Part shown: positions 56,441-64,000 of the stretch, in pieces
How the letters are laid out: each line of letters starts with the position of its first letter
Numbering within the stretch: the first letter of the stretch is position 1
DNA from: Bog-473 sp963783245
GTDB taxonomy: Bacteria > Actinomycetota > Acidimicrobiia > Acidimicrobiales > RAAP-2
Assembly: GCA_963783245.1 (NCBI GenBank)
Contig: CAWAMS010000001.1
Span: 310,001-374,000, forward strand
DNA: 64,000 nt
Direction: 5' to 3'
Translations under genes and position numbers: made by a program
Notes under the pieces: generated by a model
What the model was told of the DNA's origin: nothing
Databases searched by the model: none
Seen by the model: only the letters and a program-made list of their open reading frames with translations

Positions 56441-56470
56441 ACCTGGACCCTGGGAGGCGGTCCAGGTTTG
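56441..56470 (+). terminator. Hairpin after tRNA-Glu, probable terminator
   Basis: Perfect 9-bp stem ACCTGGACC (56441-56449) and GGTCCAGGT (56459-56467) with a 9-base loop, followed by TTTG and preceded by an A/T-rich CAAAAATTTG. It is placed where the tRNA-Gln/Glu transcript should end. It could instead belong to the IS-like element just downstream. Confidence 0.55.
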
Positions 56471-56505
56471 TAAGAGTTCGGTCGTGAGCTTCTTGGAGGT
56501 AGTCC

Positions 56506-56652
56506 ATGCCCAAGCGCTATGCGAGAGAGTTTCGGCGCGCTATTTGTGAGCGCCTGGTTGCCGGCGAGCGGATCAGCAAACTCTCAGAAGAAACCGGGGT
56601 CTCACCAGCGACTCTGCATCTGTGGAAGCGCCAAGATGGGAAGCGTCAATGA
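56506..56652 (+). pseudogene. IS3-family transposase OrfA, truncated
   Basis: 48-residue peptide from ATG 56506 with GGAGG 7 bases upstream. KRYAREFRRAICERLVAGE and SKLSEETGVSPATLHLWKRQ form the N-terminal helix-turn-helix of IS3/IS911-type OrfA, normally about 90-100 residues; this stops soon after the HTH. No OrfB (DDE) follows, so the element is a remnant. Confidence 0.7.
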
Positions 56653-57063
56653 CCTCCCCAAGGTCAATGTCGCAGAAACAGCGCATGCCGCCCCGTACCG
56701 ATGGAAGACTTTCATGGCGAACTGCTGCTGGCCGTGCCGCACCTGACGCAACGCACCCCATTCCTCCGGAGAGGCGGTCAGAAAGATGGCGCATCGCCGG
56801 GCTCCGGAACGGCCGGAGCGGGGAGATGATCGACGTTCCCGATGTCAGCATTTGGGAGCACAGTTCGGTAATGCTAAAGGCCGCCACCTCTTGGAGCGAT
56901 CCAGTTGAGCTGGTAGGTGCGAAACTTCGGGTCGTAGCTCATCGCCTGCTCGAACTCATCGACGAGGTCGTCGGACTATGAGGCCCGGAATATCACACCG
57001 AGGTGGGCAAAGGTTCAGCTTGGGTCCCGTGCCTCCGATCGCTTACTGCACATGTACGGCTTA
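56653..57063. other. Gap between IS remnant and pilin gene
   Basis: Apart from the 51-residue ORF listed separately (56826-56981), nothing supports a gene here. Short ORFs on both strands have no recognisable motif. Confidence 0.4.
56826..56981 (+). CDS. Small orphan protein (51 residues)
   Basis: From ATG 56826, with GGAG 7 bases upstream. The second half, ELVGAKLRVVAHRLLELIDEVVGL in part, would form an amphipathic helix. The overall plan, a hydrophobic beta-like start then a charged helix, resembles the 80-residue protein at 59912-60154, although sequences are not clearly homologous. No function recognised. Confidence 0.4.
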   Translation: MIDVPDVSIWEHSSVMLKAATSWSDPVELVGAKLRVVAHRLLELIDEVVGL

Positions 57064-57528
57064 CTAGTTGACTGCGTTGCAGCCGGTGGCGCTGGTCTCG
57101 GTGTCGTAGGCGACCCACCCAGCCCCAGCCGCAGGAGCGGCCGTGCCCGAACCGGGATAGACATCAACCTCGTCAGCCGCAGCACCAGTGGCCTGGGCGA
57201 TGCCGATGAAGTAGTGGCTCGGGTCGGACGGCCAGCTCTTCAGGTACGGTCCACCGGTGGTGGCGGTCGAGGTGAGAGCGGCCTGCGTCAGGTTCGCCGC
57301 AAGGTTCCCGTTCGCCTCGTACGCCGCGATGGCGGTCTCAACCGTCTTGGCGTCTGCCGAACACGCTGACTTGGCACTCGAGCCAGTGACCGATCCGAGG
57401 GCGAACACGACCACGGCGGCCAAAATGCCGAGCACGACAATGACAATGAGAAGTTCGATAAGTGTGAACCCATCTTCCCTCTCGCCAGCGGCCTTCTGGC
57501 GCTGGATCTCGTGATAACGCTCTATCAC
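57064..57528 (-). CDS. Type IV prepilin-like protein
   Basis: 154 residues from GTG 57528 with GGGAG about 8 bases upstream. The leader ends at DG with cleavage before FTLIELLIVIVVLGILAA, the class III prepilin signature including Glu at position 5. The mature part has a Cys near residue 60 (SACSADAK) and one near the end (SATGCNAVN), likely a disulfide loop. No pilus assembly gene lies nearby, so it must use machinery elsewhere or be decayed. The open frame extends upstream to 57780 but without a pilin-like sequence. Confidence 0.85.
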   Translation of the reverse strand: MIERYHEIQRQKAAGEREDGFTLIELLIVIVVLGILAAVVVFALGSVTGSSAKSACSADAKTVETAIAAYEANGNLAANLTQAALTSTATTGGPYLKSWPSDPSHYFIGIAQATGAAADEVDVYPGSGTAAPAAGAGWVAYDTETSATGCNAVN

Positions 57529-57848
57529 CCCCTTCTCCCATTCCGTAAGAGATAGCCATGCCGGACCTGCCCGATCGAGGCACCTAGCCCGCCCTGCGGG
57601 GGACAGTCCCAGAACCGATCGCAAGCGTCCCATCCGGACGTATCTCTGGGCACGCCGCGCTCTCTGTTCCATCATCGACACGGCAGAGTCGTGCGGCACA
57701 CGGTCTCGGCAACCCGGGCCCGCCGATTTCGACCAGCGACGGGGGGTCTGATGGTAGAGCTCCACAAAGACCTTGCCCATCGTGCGGAGGGTCCAGGTTC
57801 AGCTGACAGCTCGTCGCTGGCCGACGACGATCTTCAAGTCCGCGGCGC
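57529..57848. other. Region between divergent pilin and Wzz-like genes
   Basis: 320 bp with no convincing gene. The pilin frame stays open through it (to 57780), but the peptide is arginine/proline-rich and looks like GC-driven chance. Both neighbouring genes must be transcribed from here. Confidence 0.35.
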
Positions 57849-58652
57849 ATGAACGAACAGCCACCCAATCTGCGCACTGCATTCACAGAGATCTGGCGAC
57901 GGCGCGCTCTGGTCCTGGTCGTCGCTGCGCTGTGCGCGGCGGCAGGGGCCGCCTATGGATTCCTCAAGCCCGCCAACAACAGCAGCGTGGCCTTGGTCGT
58001 TCTCCCGCCAGCCGGGAAATCGAGTTCCGTCGGTTCCAACATCAACCACGATGAGGTGATCGCGAAGAGCACCCCTGTGCTGTCCGCCGCCGGAGCCGAG
58101 CTCTCGCCGCCGCTGGGGGCACTCCAGGTGAGAAAACTGGTCTCCGTCAGTCAACTGAGCGGGCAGATCCTGCAGATTGAGGCGCAGGGCAAGACGACCT
58201 CGGGCGCCGTCAGTCTATCGAACAACGTCGCGGCGATGTTCATTCAGTACGTCACCGAACTGGCTGCGGCAAACTCGGGGCCCGCCGTTGCATCACTCCA
58301 GCACCAATCCACGTTATACACGCAGGAGATAAAGGCCCTGCAGGCGCAAATCAACTCGGTTTCAAGCCGCATAACTTCAGAGGGGGCCGGGTCGAATGCC
58401 GGTCAGCAGGACGCCACGGTGGTGAGTCAACTGCGCAATCAGCAGAACCAGGTAGGGCTACAGCTCGACAGCGTCACGAGCAAATTGGCAGCAGCGCAGG
58501 CTGCGAGCGGCTCGGCCGCGGGATCGTCAATGGTCGTCCAGAAGGCCACCGTCCAGCCCGTTTCCAAATACGGACTCCCCATCGAGGCGGGCGTCATTGG
58601 CTTCCTCATCGGTCTGCTCGGTGGTGCGGTCTTCGTGCTCGTCCGGGCTTAA
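57849..58652 (+). CDS. Wzz/polysaccharide co-polymerase-like protein, cut by in-frame stop
   Basis: 267 residues. Two membrane helices flank a soluble domain: near residues 20-42 (ALVLVVAALCAAAGAAYGF) and near the end (IGFLIGLLGGAVFVLVRA). The domain between includes a helical coiled-coil region (HQSTLYTQEIKALQAQINSV in part). This is the Wzz/GumC layout for chain length control of exported polysaccharide. After TAA (58650-58652) the same frame continues RGRRLRFRDEIARVAGASVVASLEAL to TGA 58803-58805 (partly quoted), which looks like the missing cytoplasmic tail. So truncated by a point mutation, or a sequencing error. Confidence 0.7.
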   Translation: MNEQPPNLRTAFTEIWRRRALVLVVAALCAAAGAAYGFLKPANNSSVALVVLPPAGKSSSVGSNINHDEVIAKSTPVLSAAGAELSPPLGALQVRKLVSVSQLSGQILQIEAQGKTTSGAVSLSNNVAAMFIQYVTELAAANSGPAVASLQHQSTLYTQEIKALQAQINSVSSRITSEGAGSNAGQQDATVVSQLRNQQNQVGLQLDSVTSKLAAAQAASGSAAGSSMVVQKATVQPVSKYGLPIEAGVIGFLIGLLGGAVFVLVRA

Positions 58653-58985
58653 CGTGGGCGTCGTCTCCGGTTCCGGGACGAGATCGCCCGGGTCGCGGGT
58701 GCCTCGGTCGTCGCCTCGCTCGAAGCACTGGGCTCGACCGTCACGGGGCGCCACGAACTGTTCATGTCCGTCAACCCCGCTGCTACGGTCCACGTCGATG
58801 GGTGAGCGTTACGGCATGGTGCTGGTGCCACAAGAGAAACGCCCGTCAGTCTGCTGACGACATTGTTGCCGGTAGACAGACCGATGGCTGGGAGTTCTTC
58901 TCCAAGAGAGTGGACAAGTACGGCGATCAAGTCATCGTGTTCTCGCGGCCCGGTTGACTCCGCTCAATCACTAACTTCGGTGTGA

Positions 58986-59757
58986 TCAGGACGATAGTTG
59001 TCGCGCTGGTCGGCGACCGCGCCTCCTCTTGACCCCATACCCCACGGCTCCGAGAGCGAGCACCGAGAGGGGCAAGAGGAGCGGCATGGAAACCTCGGGA
59101 GTGTCAGCGGGAGGGGTCGCGCCGTACTCCGTTGCCCCAATGGTGCAATCGGTTTCACCCGCACCGGGTCGAGGGTCAGCCCTCTGGTCCGCGCTTGGAC
59201 AGACTTGCACGCTATTCAGCGTTGAGCCTGGAGGGACTTGTCCGATTGTCGGACTACCGGCCATGGGCAGAATCGTCTGTGTCGGCCCTCCATTGTCGGC
59301 TAATGCGCCGAGCGACGCGTCGAGGGTGGGAGAACTGTTCGTGCTGCCGGTAGCGGTGAACGAACAGGAAGCGTCGTCGGCGATGTTGTAGCCCTCGTCG
59401 TCGACGCTGCCGAAGCAGTCGACGACGAGGTGCCTTTGGCCATGATGGTGCCGCCCAGGTGCACTGTGCCTGCGTTGTAGATTCCGCCGCCTTTGTCGCT
59501 ACTGCGATTGCTCGACAGGGTGCTATCGGTCATGGTCAAGGCGCCTGCCTTTTCGATCCCGCCACCGGCATCTGTGCCCGTGTTGCCCGACAGGGTGCTG
59601 TTGGTCACTGCCATGGTGCCGCTGTCGTTGTAGATTCCGCCCCCTAGGATTGCGCTGTTGCCCGACAGGGTGCTGTCGGTCACGGTCACCGTGCCGTCGT
59701 TGTAAATCCCGCCACCCCTCAACATGGCACTGTCATCCGTCACGGTGCTGTCGGTCA
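58986..59757 (-). pseudogene. Repeat-rich surface protein (choice-of-anchor Q type), 5' truncated
   Basis: Repeats of about 24 residues of the form TDSTLSGNSAILGGGIYND occur four times, forming a right-handed beta-helix. They are followed, in another frame, by DCFGSVDDEGYNIADDASC and NGGPTQTILPMAGSPTIG, then CTIGATEYG, the signature of the choice-of-anchor Q domain. The end has a hydrophobic helix and a basic tail, PLSVLALGAVGYGVKRRRG, an envelope-sorting signal. A frameshift lies near 59430. The 5' part ends abruptly at about 59757; no signal peptide is left. Confidence 0.6.
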
Positions 59758-59840
59758 ATCGCCTATACGAGTGGCACCGAGACCTTCCCGATGACGGGCT
59801 TGACATTCAGCTTGAGTTGACAGCCCTATTGACCCGATGA
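59758..59840 (+). pseudogene. 3' end of an unidentified gene, fused to the surface protein remnant
   Basis: On the plus strand the peptide RLYEWHRDLPDDGLDIQLEL, then TALLTR and TGA (59838-59840), reads like a real protein C-terminus. It has no start within reach and abuts the point where the minus-strand repeat protein loses homology. It is probably a gene tail left by a deletion. Not identified. Confidence 0.3.
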
Positions 59841-59911
59841 ATCCAACCTCGGCCAGTTTGGTCACGAACGTCAGAGCGACGATGGTTAAGACTCTTCCTT
59901 GACCAGGACCG

Positions 59912-60154
59912 TCAACCGGAGCTGGCTGCGAGCACCTCAGCGCGCTGCCGCAGATCCGTGATGGCCTCCCCATACGAGCCGGTCTCAAGCACCGAAAGCA
60001 GCTCGGCCACGATTGCGCCCAGCTCGGCTATGTACTTGCTCGGCTCCTGAATGGTTATCTTTGAGAAAGGGAGGGCAAGATTGACGCGGCTTATGGGAGC
60101 AACGATGCCACCGCCCATCTTCGGTCCCACACTCGGTGTTTCGTTTTCAGTCAT
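59912..60154 (-). CDS. Small orphan protein (80 residues)
   Basis: ATG 60154 with GGAGG 8 bases upstream, a good start. Contents: a polar leader (MTENETPSVGPKMGG), a hydrophobic stretch PISRVNLALPFSKITIQEPS, then a helical part with AELGAIVAELLSVLETG and a closing helix. Looks folded and conserved in style but is not recognised. Translated signals suggest a real gene in an otherwise decayed area. Confidence 0.5.
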   Translation of the reverse strand: MTENETPSVGPKMGGGIVAPISRVNLALPFSKITIQEPSKYIAELGAIVAELLSVLETGSYGEAITDLRQRAEVLAASSG

Positions 60155-60878
60155 CTCTCGGCCTCCAATCCGGCAAGGTGGAAGAATCTCCCCTCCACAT
60201 TGCTATTGGACCACATGGGACCGTGGTTCCTCACTGATTACGGTCGAAGCGATTGACGTGCAACCCGTTTGGATCACCCTTTTGGCGTTCGGCATACCGT
60301 AGGTTCGGCTCCGCGGTGCCCCACTCAGTGTCCTGGTTCCCACATTCAGGACACGGGTAGCCGATGTCCATGAACGGTATGTATCCGGCAGCTAGTTGGG
60401 CCGGACCGCGGGACACGCAAAGGGCCGGGAGGTTTGAACGACCCCCAGCCCCTGGGTTGCCGTGGCTCGGATCACCCGTTCTCCACCCTGGCAAAGTGGC
60501 CGTGCAACACAGAGCGTCCGGCGATCTCCACACCCGGTAGCTGGCCTCGATGTCGGCCACACGCAGATTGAGGAAGATCGAAGTGGTGTCCCCCTGCTCG
60601 TAGTCCACGACCGAGATCCCCGGCTTGTCGGGAGTCGGCCCGCATCGGGCGGAAGGACTTCGGCGTGAGTGGGGAGAGTGTGGAGACCCGCCGTTTTCAC
60701 AGACTCCCGTGCTGCAACAATATGCGTGATGACACGCTCGAGGGCTTTTCGATCACCGACCCCGCAGCGTGGCCGGTCTGAATCACAGAGCCCCACTGGA
60801 ACGTACGCGGTCCCGTCATCGCACGTCTCGGGTACTGGCGCGCTCGAAAAGTCTCGGTCGGACTCGAACCGACCTAGG
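60155..60878. other. Decayed region before the DUF4038 gene
   Basis: Contains the glyoxalase remnant listed separately (60525-60641). On the minus strand there is also a short stretch DIGYPCPECGNQDTEWG, which could be a zinc-ribbon fragment, around 60320-60370. Otherwise no gene; ORFs on the plus strand lack starts or motifs. Confidence 0.4.
60525..60641 (-). pseudogene. Glyoxalase/VOC-family remnant
   Basis: About 39 codons reading PDKPGISVVDYEQGDTTSIF and LNLRVADIEASYRVWRS. This resembles the middle of VOC-fold dioxygenase/bleomycin-resistance proteins (the strand-helix with xLNLRVxDIExxY). No start or second half survives. Confidence 0.45.
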
Positions 60879-62255
60879 GTGCCAAGGCTGAAACGCTCGG
60901 TTCTCTTCCTTGGACTGCTGTTTCCTTTGCTCCTGGGCACCGGAATTCCAAGGGCTGCGGCGGCCGAGACACCCTTTGCCACCTCGATAAGCAGCAACCA
61001 CCGCTACCTCTTGGACCAGGCCGGTGATCCTTACATGATCGTCGGTGACTCAGCACACTCGCTGTCGGTCGACCTGTCGACCACCCAAATGAAGGCTTAT
61101 TTCGCCGACCGTCAGGCCCATGGATTCAACGCAGTCCTGGTGGAGCTCATCTGCGGCCAATACACCGGCAACCACAACAAGAACAGCGCCAACTATGCCA
61201 CGTACGACGGACTAACGCCGTTTACTACCAACGGTGACATTTCCACGCCCAACCCAGCGTACTTCAGGCGTATGCAAACCATGGTCCGGTTAGCCGAGAA
61301 CGATGGAATCACCTTGTTCCTGGACCCTGCTGATACCGGGCAACTGCTTAGGAGCTCGTCCTTTTTGGCGCACAACGGGGCAGCCAAAGATTACAACTAT
61401 GGACGTTTTCTCGGTCGCACATTCGAGGGCTTCCCGAACATCGTGTGGGAGAGCGGTAATGACTACCAGAAGTGGGGTCGCGTCAATGACGCATACGTGC
61501 TGAGCATTGCCGAAGGTATCCGCTCGGTTGACGCCAAACAGCTGCAGACGGTTGAGCTGAATTACACGACGAGCCTCTCCAGCGATGACCCGCGCTGGGC
61601 TTCTTTCGTCAACCTCAACGCTGAATACGACTACTACGCCCCGTACGCCGAGGTACTTGCCGGCTACAATTTTGACGCACCCGAGATGCCGGTCTTCGGC
61701 ACCGAGAACAATTATGAATTCGAGAACTATCTCCGCATCAACCCCGGAAACGCGAAGGACCTACGCCGTCAGGAATACTGGACGATGACCAGCGGGGCGA
61801 CGGGACTCCTCTACGGCAACCACTACACGTGGGATGATCCGAGCTGGGCTGATGAAGAGAAGCATCTGGACACGATTGGGGTGCAGCAGCTGGGGTACAT
61901 GAGCACTTTCTTCAAAAGTGTCGCGTGGTTCAATTTGGTGCCGGACCAGACGCATAGCTTTGTGACAGCCGGGTATGGGACTTTTCAAAATCAAGGTATT
62001 GAAAGTTCCGGCAATTACGTCACTGCAGCCGTAAGTGCCGACGGCACCTTGGGTGTCGCCTATTTGCCGCAGCGGACCACCGTGACGCTCGACATGGCCA
62101 AAATGCGCGGACAGACCACAGCGCGCTGGTACGACCCCACCACCGGCACCTATTCCACCATCGGGATTCTCGCCAACTCCGGCAGTCATCAGTTCACTTC
62201 GCCGGCCAAGCACAAGGACGGGTCAGATGACTGGCTGTTGGTTCTTCAGGCCTAG
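60879..62255 (+). CDS. Secreted DUF4038 (apiosidase-like) glycoside hydrolase
   Basis: 458 residues from GTG 60879. A signal peptide, KRSVLFLGLLFPLLLGTG with cleavage near AAAA, precedes a TIM-barrel domain of the DUF4038 type: SSNHRYLLDQAGDPYMIVGD, MKAYFADRQAHGFNAVLVEL, VWESGNDYQKWG and PVFGTENNYEFEN (candidate acid residues in WESGND and TEN). A C-terminal beta domain ends WYDPTTGTYSTIG, as in the collagen-binding module often fused to DUF4038. Likely attacks plant or microbial polysaccharide outside the cell. AT-richer than the core genome by eye. Start lacks a ribosome site. Confidence 0.78.
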   Translation: MPRLKRSVLFLGLLFPLLLGTGIPRAAAAETPFATSISSNHRYLLDQAGDPYMIVGDSAHSLSVDLSTTQMKAYFADRQAHGFNAVLVELICGQYTGNHNKNSANYATYDGLTPFTTNGDISTPNPAYFRRMQTMVRLAENDGITLFLDPADTGQLLRSSSFLAHNGAAKDYNYGRFLGRTFEGFPNIVWESGNDYQKWGRVNDAYVLSIAEGIRSVDAKQLQTVELNYTTSLSSDDPRWASFVNLNAEYDYYAPYAEVLAGYNFDAPEMPVFGTENNYEFENYLRINPGNAKDLRRQEYWTMTSGATGLLYGNHYTWDDPSWADEEKHLDTIGVQQLGYMSTFFKSVAWFNLVPDQTHSFVTAGYGTFQNQGIESSGNYVTAAVSADGTLGVAYLPQRTTVTLDMAKMRGQTTARWYDPTTGTYSTIGILANSGSHQFTSPAKHKDGSDDWLLVLQA

Positions 62256-62404
62256 GGCAATGACAGAAAGGCACCACCGCACGGTTCAATCATGCCGGAT
62301 GTGATGAGTGGGGCGAGGTTGTGGACAAGGACCGGCCGCTGCTGCATGGTGTAGCGCGGCACGACCCGGGACGCTAGATCGAGCAGATGTTAGGATCTCG
62401 CCCG

Positions 62405-64000
62405 GTGCTGAATCTGAAGGTGGCGAACGCCCGCATCGTCGATGGCACAGGATCCACTCCCTATCACGGCGACGTCGGCGTACGAGATGGGCGGATTGTG
62501 GCGGTCGGAACAGTGGACGAGCCGGCTGCGCGCACTATCGACGCCAGTGATCTCATCATCTGCCCCGGCTTCGTCGACCCGCACACCCACTACGACGCAC
62601 AGCTGTTCTGGGACCCCTACGCCATACCGTCGAGCTCGCACGGCGTGACGAGCGTGATCGGCGGCAACTGCGGCTTTTCACTCGCCCCCCTGCTTGATCG
62701 CGATGTCGGTTACACCAGGCGCATGATGGCCAAGGTCGAGGGCATGTCGCTGGCCTCGCTCGAGACCGGCCTGCCCTGGAGTTGGCAGAGCTTTGCCGAG
62801 TTTCTCGAGTGTCTCGACGACTCCATCGCTATCAACGCCGGCTTCTTGGTCGGTCATTGCGCATTGCGGCGTTTCGTCATGGCGGACGATGCCAACCGAC
62901 GTGCCGCCACCGAATCCGAAGTGAGCGCCATGGCCGATCTGTTGCATCAGTCGCTCAGCGCTGGTGGCCTCGGCCTCTCAACCAGCGCGTCGCCGACCCA
63001 TGACGACGGCGATGGTGGTCCGGTGCCGAGCCGTGCCGCTGAACTGGCCGAGCAATTGGCGCTGTGCGATGTCGTGCGTCAACACCCGGGCACCACTTTG
63101 GAAGCGATCATCGAAGGCTGCCTTCGTCGGTTCAGCGAGGCCGACATGGATCTGTTGGTGTCGCTGAGCGCGGCGGCGCAGCGTCCGCTCAACTGGAACG
63201 TCCTGGGAATCGAGGCCGCCGATCCGGACCGTCCGGCGCACCAGCTGGAAGTGTCGGCCCGAGCCCGTGCTGTGGGCGCTCGCATCGTTGCACTCACCAT
63301 GCCGGTTCTCGTCCCGATGACGATGAGCTTCGACAGTTTCTGCGCCTTGTGGCTCATCCCGGGCTGGGGCGACGTGCTTGATGCCGACGTGGACGAGAGG
63401 ATGCGCCGCCTCTCGGATCCAGCCGTCCGCGCCACCATGCTGGCAAGTGCCGCCGCCTCGCCGCTTTCGTTTACGCGTCTGGCCAAGTTCGAGAACTACG
63501 TCATCGGCGATACCTTCCATCCGGACAACCTCCGCTTCACCGGCAAACGGGTGGTCGACATCGCCCGTTCGCTTGATCAGGATCCGTTCCAGTGCGTGGC
63601 CGACATCGTCGTCCGAGACCGGCTCCGGACCGTCCTGTGGCCCCAACCGACAAACGACACCGACGATGATTGGGAGCTGCGCCGCCGGGTCTGGGAGCAC
63701 CCCGACGTACTCCTGGGCGGTTCCGATGCGGGTGCGCACATCGACCGCTCCATCGGCGCTCCGTACACGACCCGTTTCCTCGCCGACGTGCTTCGAGGAA
63801 GGAAGCTCGTCTCCCTCGAGCGCGCCGTCGCCCTCATGACTGATGCCCCGGCTCGACTCTTCGGCCTACGCGATCGCGGTGTGATTGCCGAGGGGGCGCA
63901 CGCCGACCTCGTTCTCTTCGATCCCGACACCGTGGACGCAGCAGCCCCCACTTTGGCTCAGGACCTCCCCGGTGGGGGCCCCCGTTTGGTCTCCGACGCG
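62405..64000 (+). CDS. N-acyl-D-amino-acid deacylase-like amidohydrolase, partial at right edge
   Basis: Open frame from GTG 62405 to the end of the window, 532 codons without a stop. NARIVDGTGSTPYHGDV opens it, FVDPHTHYDAQLFWDP is the first metal motif, VIGGNCGFSLAP follows, then SASPTHDDGDG, and LLGGSDAGAHIDRS holds the late metal Asp. Family length is about 550-580 residues, so only the C-terminal end is missing. It shares its order of motifs with the gene at 23852, showing two paralogues, but is not interrupted. Because no stop lies in the window, ORF callers can miss it. Confidence 0.85.
   Translation, partial: MLNLKVANARIVDGTGSTPYHGDVGVRDGRIVAVGTVDEPAARTIDASDLIICPGFVDPHTHYDAQLFWDPYAIPSSSHGVTSVIGGNCGFSLAPLLDRDVGYTRRMMAKVEGMSLASLETGLPWSWQSFAEFLECLDDSIAINAGFLVGHCALRRFVMADDANRRAATESEVSAMADLLHQSLSAGGLGLSTSASPTHDDGDGGPVPSRAAELAEQLALCDVVRQHPGTTLEAIIEGCLRRFSEADMDLLVSLSAAAQRPLNWNVLGIEAADPDRPAHQLEVSARARAVGARIVALTMPVLVPMTMSFDSFCALWLIPGWGDVLDADVDERMRRLSDPAVRATMLASAAASPLSFTRLAKFENYVIGDTFHPDNLRFTGKRVVDIARSLDQDPFQCVADIVVRDRLRTVLWPQPTNDTDDDWELRRRVWEHPDVLLGGSDAGAHIDRSIGAPYTTRFLADVLRGRKLVSLERAVALMTDAPARLFGLRDRGVIAEGAHADLVLFDPDTVDAAAPTLAQDLPGGGPRLVSDA

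Noticed and set aside
57529..57780. Longer N-terminus for the prepilin (start at 57780)
   Set aside because: Leader peptides of prepilins are short; the extra 84 residues look like GC-driven noise, and GTG 57528 has a ribosome site.
1..64000. CRISPR array, rRNA genes, prophage structural genes or toxin-antitoxin pairs
   Set aside because: No regularly spaced direct repeats, no rRNA sequence and no phage structural or recombinase motifs could be seen; small ORFs in the island do not match known toxin or antitoxin patterns.

Overview
The window looks like chromosomal DNA of a high-GC actinobacterium, most plausibly of the Acidimicrobiia or a near relative (inference). Supporting signs are the many GTG starts and 4-bp ATGA/GTGA overlaps, a di-haem QcrC with a Rieske/cytochrome b set and a separate aa3 oxidase set, a coproporphyrin-type ferrochelatase, a complete mycofactocin core with an NDMA-dependent alcohol dehydrogenase, a three-subunit proton-translocating transhydrogenase, and gltX followed by tRNA-Gln and tRNA-Glu.

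Layout. 0-3.9 kb (minus): lnt start, then hemY/cgoX, ferrochelatase, hemE and a YbjQ protein. 4-6.4 kb: a HelD-type helicase. 6.5-10.6 kb: ctaE-qcrCAB. 10.6-13.3 kb: an MFS transporter divergent from an arsR-SRPBCC-DHFR-like operon with a clear palindromic operator. 13.3-16.4 kb (minus): ctaC-ctaD-ctaF, so nearly the whole bc1-aa3 respiratory branch lies within 10 kb. 16.5-27.3 kb: mixed metabolism and transport (alkylsulfatase-like MBL hydrolase, TatA, crotonase, GH1 glycosidase, DedA, alpha/beta hydrolase, D-aminoacylase-like amidohydrolase, ABC exporter). 27.5-34.6 kb: the mycofactocin region, with mftA-B-C-E-SDR on plus, mftF divergent, mftD downstream of mftF, and the NDMA-dependent alcohol dehydrogenase convergent with mftD. 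The same locus therefore holds both cofactor synthesis and two likely client dehydrogenases. 34.7-43.7 kb: Zn-ribbon/OB-fold protein, FtsH-like protease, phosphatase, alkylation repair (ogt, ada-alkA), a pair of acyl-CoA dehydrogenases and an HTH protein. 43.8-46.8 kb: pntAA-pntAB-pntB. 46.8-56.2 kb: DoxX-like protein, oxidoreductases, ABC1 kinase, ferredoxin, gltX and a YdcF protein.

After tRNA-Glu (56,430) the character changes abruptly. Up to about 62.3 kb there are an IS3-type transposase stub, small orphan proteins, a lone type IV pilin, a Wzz-like protein cut by an in-frame stop, a truncated repeat-rich surface protein, a glyoxalase remnant and a secreted DUF4038-type glycosidase. This looks like a decayed accessory island beside a tRNA. 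A second D-aminoacylase-like gene runs off the right end.

The strongest unexplained pattern concerns broken reading frames. At least ten otherwise well-conserved genes are frameshifted. In about fifteen places the frame is restored exactly by putting back one CG (or GC) dinucleotide in an alternating C/G tract. That points to one systematic cause, more likely a sequencing or assembly artefact than gene death, and the affected genes should be read as probably intact in the organism.
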